NCBI RefSeq assembly: GCF_002289455.1
Contig: NZ_NTFS01000011.1
Span: forward strand, 1-37,168
Source of the DNA: Brunnivagina elsteri CCALA 953
GTDB lineage: Bacteria; Cyanobacteriota; Cyanobacteriia; Cyanobacteriales; Nostocaceae
DNA: 37,168 nucleotides
Direction: 5' to 3'
Shown here: positions 7,685 to 15,974 of the stretch, in pieces
Numbering within the stretch: position 1 is the stretch's first letter
How the letters are laid out: every line of letters begins with the position of its first letter
Program-made: the position numbers and the translations under genes
The notes under the pieces: model-generated
What the model was told of the DNA's origin: nothing
Database searches by the model: none
What the model saw: only the letters and a program-made list of their open reading frames with translations

Positions 7685-7715
7685 AATTCCCAATTCCCAA
7701 TTCCCAATTCCCAAT
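7685..7715. repeat. STRR heptamer AATTCCC, about 4.4 copies
   Basis: Four perfect tandem AATTCCC units plus AAT, lying between the convergent psbN and alpha-mannosidase genes and preceded by GGAATT-GGGGT-AATTCC. Heptanucleotide tandem repeats like this (STRR) are characteristic of heterocystous cyanobacteria. Confidence 0.85.
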
Positions 7716-7718
7716 GTC

Positions 7719-10700
7719 CTATCCCTTATGCCTTCTCATCTTAAAACTAACGACTTTCCAAGGCTGAATTGTGAAGTTTTGTTGATTAGATGAGAATGAA
7801 GGTGTGGGAATAGGGCGTTCAAGTAAATCTACTTGTGTTTCTAAGGTGTAACCGAAATCACTGTGAAGGTGCATTTCGGCGGTTTTGCCCTGACATTCAT
7901 AACATCGTATAATGATGGCTTCTGGGTCGTCTTCGGCTGGTTTGAATGCCATTAATATCACGTTTTCGGCGGATAGGTTTAATAAACTAAAGCTGTCTTG
8001 GATGGGGTTGGGTTTTTCGATACTGTTTATTGCGATCGCAATATTCCCATCTGGTTGTGATTGTTTGGAATTTTTCTCGGTATTTTCCCAATTTTCACAA
8101 TTTAATACCTGTAGGGGCAGGTTTAATTCATATCCTCGTCTTACTGTTTGCGCTTCTTCCCAGCTACCTGCGTGGGGATATAGGGCGTAAGTAAATTCGT
8201 GGATACCTTTATCGGCTTCGGAATCGGGGTATTCTGTTCCTCGCAGTAATGTTAATCGCAGTTGGTTTGGTGTTGCGTCATAGCCGTATTTACAGTCGTT
8301 GAGTAAGCTAACACCATATTTTTGGTGGTTATTTTCTTTCCCATTTTCCCATTCCCCATTTTGAGTTAAATCTGCCCATCTTAATGCTGGTACTTCCCAT
8401 TTCGCTTTTTCTTCTGGGGTTTGGGGTTTGGTGGTACGAGGAATGGCTCCACAGGGAATTTCGTAGGTGGCAAAGCCGGATTCTATCGTTAGGGGAAAGG
8501 CTGCTTTGACTATGATGTGACGTTCTTGCCAGTCTACTTTGGTGACGATTTTCAGGAGGGGGGAATTTGTTACCAGGATGTAATCTTGTTGGAATTGCGA
8601 TCGCTCTATTTGCCGAATCACTCGCAGGCTGGTTTGAATTTGCCCTTGCTCTAGGAATTCGATTGATTTTAGTTCTGAGAAGGGAAGGGGATGTTGAGCG
8701 TAGTTTGGATCGATGTTCCATGCATCCCAATATTGACCACTATCTGTAAATGCTTGGAGTTGATTTCCCTTTCCGTTGAGGATTTCTTTGTTATTAATTA
8801 GGTCAAATATGCTAGTTAAATCTCCTGTTTTCTCGTCTACAATTACTCGCAAAAATTCGTTCTCTATGGCAATTTTTTCGGGAGTTAATGTTATTTGATT
8901 TTTTGAAAATAAAATGCTATCGTTATCTTGGGCTACCCTATTGGGATTTTCTGAATTATTCAAGCAGAGCCAAAATATTTTATACCCAATTGCTGGAATG
9001 TTTTCCGCTAGGAATAGGAGTTTTGAGGGTTTACTGATTTGGGAAGGTATGATTTTTCCATCAGTGGTAAAGATACAAGGGTTAGTGGTTTGATTAGGTA
9101 AGTCGATGATGACGACTTGGGAGCGTTGCCAGTTGAGGGAATTGAAGATGAAAATCGGTTTTGCGTCGGGATGGGGAGGTTTTGGGAGTCGCTTCGGGAT
9201 AATCGCATTTAATGAGTCTTGTAAAATTCGGGTTCCAATGGTTTGGATTTCCTGCCATTCTGGTAATGTGTCGGTATAGACTTCTGTGATGGAGGAACCG
9301 GGTAGAATATCGTGGAATTGGTTAAATAAGAGTTTTTTCCAGCATTTTTCGAGTTCTGAGTGGGGATATTCTAGATTAGAGGCGATTTTTGCCCAAGTTG
9401 CGAATAATTCCGCCTCATACAAAAGGTTTTCGCATTTACGGTTCAAGCTTTTTTGTTCGCCGTGGGTAGTAAAGCAACCGCGATGGAATTCGAGGTAAAG
9501 TTCGTCGTTCCAGGTTGGGAATTGGGAAGATGGGGAAGATGGGAGAGACGACCCACCGGGTCGTCTGTACGAAGGAGAAGGGGGAGATGAAAGATTATTT
9601 AATTCTTCGATTTCTGTTTCTTCCTGTTTCTCAATTACCCATTCCCCAATTTTTTGAATATGACGTAAATAATTTTCTGCGGTAGTAAATTCTAATTCTG
9701 GGAAAAACTGAGATTTTTGCCAACGTTGGGCTATTTCTAGCATATCACGAGTAGGTCCACCGCCGTGGTCGCCGACTCCGGGAAGCCAAAGTGCATCGGG
9801 AATATGGGTTTGGGTTTGCCATTCGCAGGCATATGCAGCCATTTTCAAGGGGTCAATACCTTCACCAATGAGTGCTGACATGTAACTAAATATTTGACTA
9901 CCATCGGGAGATTGCCACCAAAAAGCACCGTGGGGAAATTTATTTGTGTCATTCCAACGTAGTTTTTGGGTGACAAAGTATTCGATTCCAGCTTGCTGCA
10001 TTAATTGGGGTAAAGTCCAACAGAAACCAAAGGTATCGGGAACCCAAATAATAGGTGAAATTATACCGAATTTTTCTTGGGTATAGCGTTGTCCATAAAG
10101 TAATTGTCTGACGATGGATTCCCCGGAAATTAAATTTAAATCGGGTTCGATCCAGAAACCACCGAGAACTTCCCATTTTCCGGTTTTGACTTTGGCTTGA
10201 ATTTTTGTGAATAAGTCGGGACGATTTTTTTCAATCCATTCATATAAAGCTGGTGTGGAATGGCAGAAAGTTAATTCGGGGAAGTCTTCTTGGAGGTTTA
10301 AGACTGATTCAAAGGTGTTTTGTGCTGCTTTCCAAGTTTCCTCGACTTGCCATAACCATGCCATATCGAGATGTGCATGTCCTAATAGGAAGATTTTGGT
10401 ATTTTCCCAATTCTGTGGGATTTTAGAGAGGTTTGCTAATACTTTTTTGAATAATTCTGGATTTTCTGTGGTTGTGTGGTTGGTTATCTCTTCTACAGAG
10501 GAGGCTAAAATCGGCAAATTTTCAGGAGCAAAAGTCTCTAGATACTTTTGAATTACAGCAATCTCATCAGCAATAAATCCAGCATCGAGGGAATTATTAT
10601 TGGTGTTTTCGTAGAGAAGATGCGATCGCATTAATGCTCCATTGTCATGTGCTGGAGTTATTAACCGCACTGCAACAGTAAATTTGTTTCCGGGGGTTAC

Positions 10701-11096
10701 AGCATGGGAAAGTAGTACCCGTGGGGAAAAATCGAATAAATCTCCGGCTGCTGCAAGTTTACCATTTACATATACCTGTGCTGTATCTGCCCACCATATA
10801 AGGGCTAATCGTAATGATAAATCTTGTAATGGGTAACAGGAATGTAGATTTTTAGATACTACAATAGTTTGTGCTAGCCATAATACCTTACGTCCTTTGT
10901 CTCTGGGTATATGTGCTTTTTCGTTGAGAATAGCCAATTCCCAAGTTGATATATCTGAAGCAAAAACTTCGTCGGGGGGGAAATCAACTTCAGAATATCG
11001 CCAAGTATTTTGGATATCGACTTGGCAGTGCGATCGCAGTTGCTCGATTGCTGCGATTATAGATTTAGTATTGGGTGTAGATACGAAAGATGTCAT
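7719..11096 (-). CDS. Alpha-mannosidase, glycoside hydrolase family 38
   Basis: A 1125-aa enzyme expected to remove alpha-linked mannose from glycans. GH38 signatures: HAHLDMAWLW (about residues 238-247), giving zinc ligands His and Asp; the nucleophile region WVPDTFGFCWTLPQL (about 350-364); and WLPGVGDHGGGPTRDML (about 437-453), where a family His/Asp pair sits. There is an N-terminal beta domain and a long C-terminal GH38C beta region. No signal peptide is seen, so it is likely cytosolic. Oddity: about residues 499-529 are a Pro/Ser-rich segment encoded by a dispersed hairpin repeat and CCATCTTCC-type short repeats, inserted in frame before WNDELYLEFHRG. The gene stands alone and converges with psbN. 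The natural substrate is not evident. Confidence 0.93.
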   Translation of the reverse strand: MTSFVSTPNTKSIIAAIEQLRSHCQVDIQNTWRYSEVDFPPDEVFASDISTWELAILNEKAHIPRDKGRKVLWLAQTIVVSKNLHSCYPLQDLSLRLALIWWADTAQVYVNGKLAAAGDLFDFSPRVLLSHAVTPGNKFTVAVRLITPAHDNGALMRSHLLYENTNNNSLDAGFIADEIAVIQKYLETFAPENLPILASSVEEITNHTTTENPELFKKVLANLSKIPQNWENTKIFLLGHAHLDMAWLWQVEETWKAAQNTFESVLNLQEDFPELTFCHSTPALYEWIEKNRPDLFTKIQAKVKTGKWEVLGGFWIEPDLNLISGESIVRQLLYGQRYTQEKFGIISPIIWVPDTFGFCWTLPQLMQQAGIEYFVTQKLRWNDTNKFPHGAFWWQSPDGSQIFSYMSALIGEGIDPLKMAAYACEWQTQTHIPDALWLPGVGDHGGGPTRDMLEIAQRWQKSQFFPELEFTTAENYLRHIQKIGEWVIEKQEETEIEELNNLSSPPSPSYRRPGGSSLPSSPSSQFPTWNDELYLEFHRGCFTTHGEQKSLNRKCENLLYEAELFATWAKIASNLEYPHSELEKCWKKLLFNQFHDILPGSSITEVYTDTLPEWQEIQTIGTRILQDSLNAIIPKRLPKPPHPDAKPIFIFNSLNWQRSQVVIIDLPNQTTNPCIFTTDGKIIPSQISKPSKLLFLAENIPAIGYKIFWLCLNNSENPNRVAQDNDSILFSKNQITLTPEKIAIENEFLRVIVDEKTGDLTSIFDLINNKEILNGKGNQLQAFTDSGQYWDAWNIDPNYAQHPLPFSELKSIEFLEQGQIQTSLRVIRQIERSQFQQDYILVTNSPLLKIVTKVDWQERHIIVKAAFPLTIESGFATYEIPCGAIPRTTKPQTPEEKAKWEVPALRWADLTQNGEWENGKENNHQKYGVSLLNDCKYGYDATPNQLRLTLLRGTEYPDSEADKGIHEFTYALYPHAGSWEEAQTVRRGYELNLPLQVLNCENWENTEKNSKQSQPDGNIAIAINSIEKPNPIQDSFSLLNLSAENVILMAFKPAEDDPEAIIIRCYECQGKTAEMHLHSDFGYTLETQVDLLERPIPTPSFSSNQQNFTIQPWKVVSFKMRRHKG
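9544..9571. repeat. Dispersed 28-bp hairpin repeat, copy 2, inside GH38 gene
   Basis: Stem AGACGACCC (9546-9554), 3-nt loop, GGGTCGTCT (9558-9566), then GTACG. It matches the intergenic copy at 6588-6615 at 26 of 28 positions, and the stem here is longer and perfect. Read on the minus strand it encodes SYRRPGGSS within the alpha-mannosidase. Confidence 0.8.
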
Positions 11097-11365
11097 ATTT
11101 CAGCTAATATATTTTCGTTACTAGGCATGATTGTTGGGTGAATGGCTCTGACTAAATCCAAATTCATCAATGACAGTGTACCGTGTGTTTATTTAAGTTG
11201 ATTGTAGTTTCGTTAGCATGGTAGATAAAAAAAGAAGCCAAAGTCCTATCCTATAAGCTTTTACTGCTAATATTGCGATTACGGAAAAGCTAGTTTCAAT
11301 CTACATTGTATTGTTTGATACTCGAAAAGCTAGATTAATTCAACATCTAAAATCTAAAATCCATT

Positions 11366-12913
11366 ATGCCTTTTGCCTCTGGACGTTATCAAAGTAGATT
11401 GTTCAATTTCCTTCATCGTCGATCGCAAAAATTGAGCGATCGCGTTGGACGAACTTTGCGACAGGTGAAAGTTACGGCAAGTTGGTCTGTACAAGCAATT
11501 ATTTATCCGGTATTTGTTCTCATTCAAAAAGCTGTGGAATCTTCGGGTAAGCAATTTTCAGGAAGTCAGCCGAGCAACCAGTCTTTTTTGGATGGTAATG
11601 TTGATGATACAGAATATAGTCTTAATTCGGATATGGCAATTATTAGGGTGTTGGAAACTGTTAAGAATTTGCCTTCTCGACAAATAGGGTTAGATAAATT
11701 AAGTAAAATTCAGAATATTCGCGAAATTTCAGTTACGGGAATCGCAACGAGTTTGGAAAGTCGCAGATTAGTTCTTGTTGCTGAGAATAATGAAATTTTG
11801 GATATTTTAACTCCGCAACAACAAGTGCGATTGCAGGATAAGATTATTAATGAAGTTGCTGAATATTCGCATTCTTGGCAAGTCAGTCATAATCGGGTTG
11901 GAAAGGCAGATGAAAATCTCAATTTATTCCCAGAAATTGATCGTTTATTAAAAAAGATAACTGCTGGTAATAGGGGAAGTTTGAGGGAAGTAGCAGAAGT
12001 TAGAAGTGAAATTACAGCTTCTAATCATGAAAGTAAACTAGTTTCTTTAGAGTTAATAGATGCGACTGTGGCGAATTTAGAATTTAAGGCTTTAGTTCCT
12101 ATTTCTCGTGCTGCTTTAAAGGTGAAAAATCAAAGTTTGAAGTTAATCGCAGTTATTCAAAGTAATTTTCAGGTATTTCTCTACGGTAAGGAAATTACCT
12201 CAACTCAAAATGCAAATTTAGATGTGTATGATTTGGATAATCAAGAGCGAAAAAATCGAGATTTAAGAATAAAAAATTTAATCAGGAAAGCGATAAATTA
12301 CTTTTTTTATGACTCGACTGGATTCGATAGTAATTTTGGAAATAAATTATCTAACCATCAAACATCAGCAGGGAGTTTTCATCAAAGTCGAAAATTAAAG
12401 ACTTTACCTGGTTATCGAAGAAACAAAGGAATAATTAGAGAAAATCAGATTAATGATCCTTGGTTGACGTTTGATGATTTATTTGCAGAAGATATCATTT
12501 TTGAAAGTGATGAAGAATATCAAATAGATAATCAAACTGAAAATCTAGGTTTACCTGGCAAAGTCAAAAAACAGAAGCTCTTAAATCAATATCAAACAGG
12601 GGGAAATTTAGCTACTACCAAAAAATCAAGTCAAACTTTATCACGATACGCTTTTAGTGAGAAGGGAAACTTAACGCAAGATAAATCTCGGGAATTAACT
12701 GTTTCTCCAGTTGATAGTCTTGAGTATGAAAGTGAGAGTAAAGGAATTCCAAATCAGGAACAAGCTGATTTTATTGAAATTCAAGCTAGCACTGTCAGCT
12801 ATGATAAGCATCCATTGGAAATTATTCTCGAATGGTTGGATAGTTCGTTACTGTGGTTAGAGGAAGTATTTGTTAAGGTTGTTCAGTTTTTTCAAAATCT
12901 ATTATTTAAGTAA
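11366..12913 (+). CDS. Conserved cyanobacterial protein of unknown function
   Basis: A 515-aa protein I cannot assign to a named domain. The basic N-terminus (about residues 1-35, Arg-rich) is followed by an amphipathic stretch (WSVQAIIYPVFVLIQKAV, about 39-56). A moderately conserved-looking core runs about 90-280, with long beta-type segments (LVSLELIDATVANLEFKALVPI and LKLIAVIQSNFQVFLYGKEI). A low-complexity polar linker (about 320-475) precedes a hydrophobic amphipathic end (LEIILEWLDSSLLWLEEVFVKVVQFFQNLLF). No signal peptide is seen. The two amphipathic ends suggest peripheral membrane attachment. Single-gene unit, convergent with the metalloprotease. A real gene on length and composition. 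Confidence 0.75.
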   Translation: MPFASGRYQSRLFNFLHRRSQKLSDRVGRTLRQVKVTASWSVQAIIYPVFVLIQKAVESSGKQFSGSQPSNQSFLDGNVDDTEYSLNSDMAIIRVLETVKNLPSRQIGLDKLSKIQNIREISVTGIATSLESRRLVLVAENNEILDILTPQQQVRLQDKIINEVAEYSHSWQVSHNRVGKADENLNLFPEIDRLLKKITAGNRGSLREVAEVRSEITASNHESKLVSLELIDATVANLEFKALVPISRAALKVKNQSLKLIAVIQSNFQVFLYGKEITSTQNANLDVYDLDNQERKNRDLRIKNLIRKAINYFFYDSTGFDSNFGNKLSNHQTSAGSFHQSRKLKTLPGYRRNKGIIRENQINDPWLTFDDLFAEDIIFESDEEYQIDNQTENLGLPGKVKKQKLLNQYQTGGNLATTKKSSQTLSRYAFSEKGNLTQDKSRELTVSPVDSLEYESESKGIPNQEQADFIEIQASTVSYDKHPLEIILEWLDSSLLWLEEVFVKVVQFFQNLLFK

Positions 12914-12926
12914 ATTACATTTTAGA

Positions 12927-12968
12927 TGCTACCCTGCGGGAACGTGGAACGTACCTTCGTCAGCATGA
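12927..12968 (+). terminator. Possible hairpin after the 515-aa gene
   Basis: ATGCT and AGCAT close a roughly 40-nt G/C-rich region holding CCCTGCGGG. It lies in the 88-bp convergent gap before the metalloprotease stop. There is no T-run, so it may be a dispersed repeat rather than a true terminator. Confidence 0.3.
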
Positions 12969-13001
12969 CAAAGGTTTATATTCTATCCGTTTTGAGTATA
13001 A

Positions 13002-15788
13002 CTAATCTGATTGTAATTCAGCATTTAGTGCTTTGATAATCCGGGAATTGCTTTCTTCTAAATGTGCGAGAGTATATAAATCGAGATTTTTAGACTTTCT
13101 CAAAGTACTATAAATTGCTTTTTTTAGTTGACGTAGTTCATACCAGGCAATTGTACGTCCATCTTCAGGAACTTCCACTTTTCGCAGAACCATTTCTAGT
13201 AAAATATCTAGATATTCACGTTGAATTGCACGACGAATACTAGAAATTGATTGGGGTTTCTCCTTCTTAGCAATGAAAACTTCACTCCAAATACCACTTT
13301 GTAGAGTATTAAAGAGTTGGGGAATAGTCAAAGCATTATCAAGTGTCGTCTTCAATTCAATATCCAGTAACCGACTCAAACGTTCCCCCGCAAAAAGCGA
13401 TCGCAATATTTGGCTTTGCATTTCAAAGATACGCTCATGTATGGGATAATCAAGTCGAGAAATGGGTATATAATTTCCCCAATGCTGCCATCTGGATGGT
13501 GCTAATTGATTGAGTAATTGTGGTGAAAAATTAAATGCATCTTCCGCAAAAACATAATCAACCAATTTCGATAAAGCTGTTTCTTGCTCTAATTGGGAAA
13601 CTGGAACAAAACTATATTGAGTATTTTCACTAGTGTGATTGCGTGTAAAAGACTGCCCACCAATATACTTTACTAGTAGAAATGCATTGCGATCGTAATA
13701 TCGAAAAATCCTATTAAATAGTACGCGCAAATTACCATAACTGTCACCCTGCAAAGGATAGCTTTTATCTAACCTTTCCCACATTAATCGAGCATTATCT
13801 AACTGCCATTGCGAGTAAAGCAAGACATCACTACTCATATCCCAAACATTCGCTAACGGGTTAATATCCCGGATATCCTCATCTGTTGCGTAAGATAATT
13901 CTGGTTCTGGAGATGCGATCGCAATTTCCTCTAAAAAATTCTTTTCTTCAGTGGGATTGATGGAATGATGGGGGGAATTTTGCTTATAACCGTATTTATA
14001 ACCATAAGTAATTGCCCATTCGTCATAAGGACCAATAATTGTGGGAAAATAATCACCTTGCTGTATTCCCTGTGGTGCAATATTTACGGGTAAATAATCC
14101 ATAATCGAACCTACCAATCCTTTTGTATGGGTAATTTCTGGATTATTTAATTCCTGCGGTGTTAACATTGTGCTACCGTGGAAGTTATGACGCAAACCTA
14201 AAGCATGTCCAACTTCGTGAGCGACAAGATAGCATAAGTATTCATGGATGTATTTATGAGTATCATGATTACTTGGTTTCCCATCTTCTAGAAGCGATAA
14301 AGATAATGCTCCCATCGCAGCTTGAAATGATAAATCTGCACCATAGCAAGAGTCATTATTCAAAGAATTATTAGTTTTCAAATAAGTTTTGAAATTGGTT
14401 TTTAAAAACCTTTGCTTTGTATTTTCTTGGCAAGAATAATTTGGATTATCTAAAGAATCCTCCTTCAAAGCAATAGAATTTCCCCTAATTAAAGCACGAT
14501 ATTCCGATTCAACCGAACGTACCATTCCCGCATCAATAATAATATCAGCATCTAATATTTCCCCCGTCAGTGGATTAACCCTTGTTAGTGCCCGTGCAAA
14601 TCCAGCATCAAGGGAATTAAACCAGCGAATCGTATTGTAGCGTACATCTGCGGGATGCCAATCAGCATTATCAGGCATTTGTCGAACTGCGATCGCATTC
14701 TCAAATCCAGCTTTAGCAAATGCTTGATTCCACATCAAAATACCTTCTCGAATCCCATCTCGATATTCTAAAGGAACAGCATTTTCAATCCAGAAAATAA
14801 TCTGTTTTTTAGGTGGAGATATCACTAATTCAGGATTTACTGGTTGCAAATTCCAGCGATTTATATAACGCACAAAAATATCATCTTTGTTTTGACTCGA
14901 AAAATCCTGAAATGCAGTAATAAAATATCCAACTCTGTCATCTGCAAGTCTGGGAATATAATTGTTGTTTTTTAATTTCTGTTCTGGTAATTGTGAAAAA
15001 CTATAATGTACCGCTAAACTTATCGCTCGACTATCAGGTAAAGTCTCCAAAAAAGTTGCACCTTCTTGAGCAGAAAAACCATAATTTGAGTCAATTTCAA
15101 CATTCAAAGGGAAACTATTAATATTACTCAAATACGACTTATTAGCATCTAATTGATAATCAGCATGAAGCGAATCTTTCAGCAACAAAGTTAACCCTGG
15201 AAAATCCTGCATTAATAATTCATCTAAATTCACCAAAATACTTTTATTATGGGGTTCAACACCAATGATTTCCAGTGAGTACAGTACAGAATCGCTAAAT
15301 GAACGCTTGATAGAAAGCATTTCCGGAGCATTATTATCTGTACGGAATTTGACATTCTTAACAACAAATTGCAAGCGATTTTTAACAGGTTGAAAGTAAA
15401 ACAAAAAATCTTGTAAAGGAAGTCCACTATAAATCCCACTTTCACCAATACCAGATTCCAAAGTCGCAGTCGCAATATAACTTTGGTTGAGTTGTTCCGG
15501 TTTAATTTCCATAAAAACTCCCCCTCTCTCTTCATCTTGATATTGATAAAGATTAAATAACCCCTCCAACTTCCGACTATCTTTAATTAACTTTTGATAT
15601 CGTCGTAAATCTTCCTTTATCTCGATAAATTTTGTATCCGCGATCGCAATATTTTCAACAACTGGTTTAAATTCAATTTCTTGTATCTCTAACTGACTTG
15701 CAACTGCACAATTCACACCAAAAAAAACAAACAAACAACTATAAAGTAACAACCCGCAGACTGCTACTAACTCTCTCCAATATTTCAT
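13002..15788 (-). CDS. Exported zinc-dependent metalloprotease (DUF4953/DUF5117)
   Basis: A large metalloprotease with the extended zinc motif HEVGHALGLRHNF (about residues 524-536), that is HExGHxLGLRHN, typical of the metzincin-like DUF4953/DUF5117 family. The N-terminal domain (about 90-300) is the DUF5117-type beta region, and a helical C-terminal part follows the catalytic domain. A possible met-turn lies in GSIMDYLPVN. I place the start at the ATG at 15788, giving MKYWRELVAVCGLLLYSCLF and a signal peptide ending near NCAVA-SQ. The frame stays open to ATGs at 15806, 15818 and 15842, which would put extra residues before the signal. Expected in the periplasm or outside. Substrate unknown. 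Confidence 0.87.
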   Translation of the reverse strand: MKYWRELVAVCGLLLYSCLFVFFGVNCAVASQLEIQEIEFKPVVENIAIADTKFIEIKEDLRRYQKLIKDSRKLEGLFNLYQYQDEERGGVFMEIKPEQLNQSYIATATLESGIGESGIYSGLPLQDFLFYFQPVKNRLQFVVKNVKFRTDNNAPEMLSIKRSFSDSVLYSLEIIGVEPHNKSILVNLDELLMQDFPGLTLLLKDSLHADYQLDANKSYLSNINSFPLNVEIDSNYGFSAQEGATFLETLPDSRAISLAVHYSFSQLPEQKLKNNNYIPRLADDRVGYFITAFQDFSSQNKDDIFVRYINRWNLQPVNPELVISPPKKQIIFWIENAVPLEYRDGIREGILMWNQAFAKAGFENAIAVRQMPDNADWHPADVRYNTIRWFNSLDAGFARALTRVNPLTGEILDADIIIDAGMVRSVESEYRALIRGNSIALKEDSLDNPNYSCQENTKQRFLKTNFKTYLKTNNSLNNDSCYGADLSFQAAMGALSLSLLEDGKPSNHDTHKYIHEYLCYLVAHEVGHALGLRHNFHGSTMLTPQELNNPEITHTKGLVGSIMDYLPVNIAPQGIQQGDYFPTIIGPYDEWAITYGYKYGYKQNSPHHSINPTEEKNFLEEIAIASPEPELSYATDEDIRDINPLANVWDMSSDVLLYSQWQLDNARLMWERLDKSYPLQGDSYGNLRVLFNRIFRYYDRNAFLLVKYIGGQSFTRNHTSENTQYSFVPVSQLEQETALSKLVDYVFAEDAFNFSPQLLNQLAPSRWQHWGNYIPISRLDYPIHERIFEMQSQILRSLFAGERLSRLLDIELKTTLDNALTIPQLFNTLQSGIWSEVFIAKKEKPQSISSIRRAIQREYLDILLEMVLRKVEVPEDGRTIAWYELRQLKKAIYSTLRKSKNLDLYTLAHLEESNSRIIKALNAELQSD

Positions 15789-15974
15789 CTTCAGCCACTC
15801 ACGCATCAAGCAGTTCATATATACAGATAAATGTATATACACCAGTTAAATATAATTAAATACAAATAGGATAGCGGTTTATCGTTTCTTGAATATATAC
15901 CAATGTTACAAAATTGCAAAATAATTTGTTGATGTGGTTAAATAATTCAGGATTCAGGATTCAGAATTTAGATT

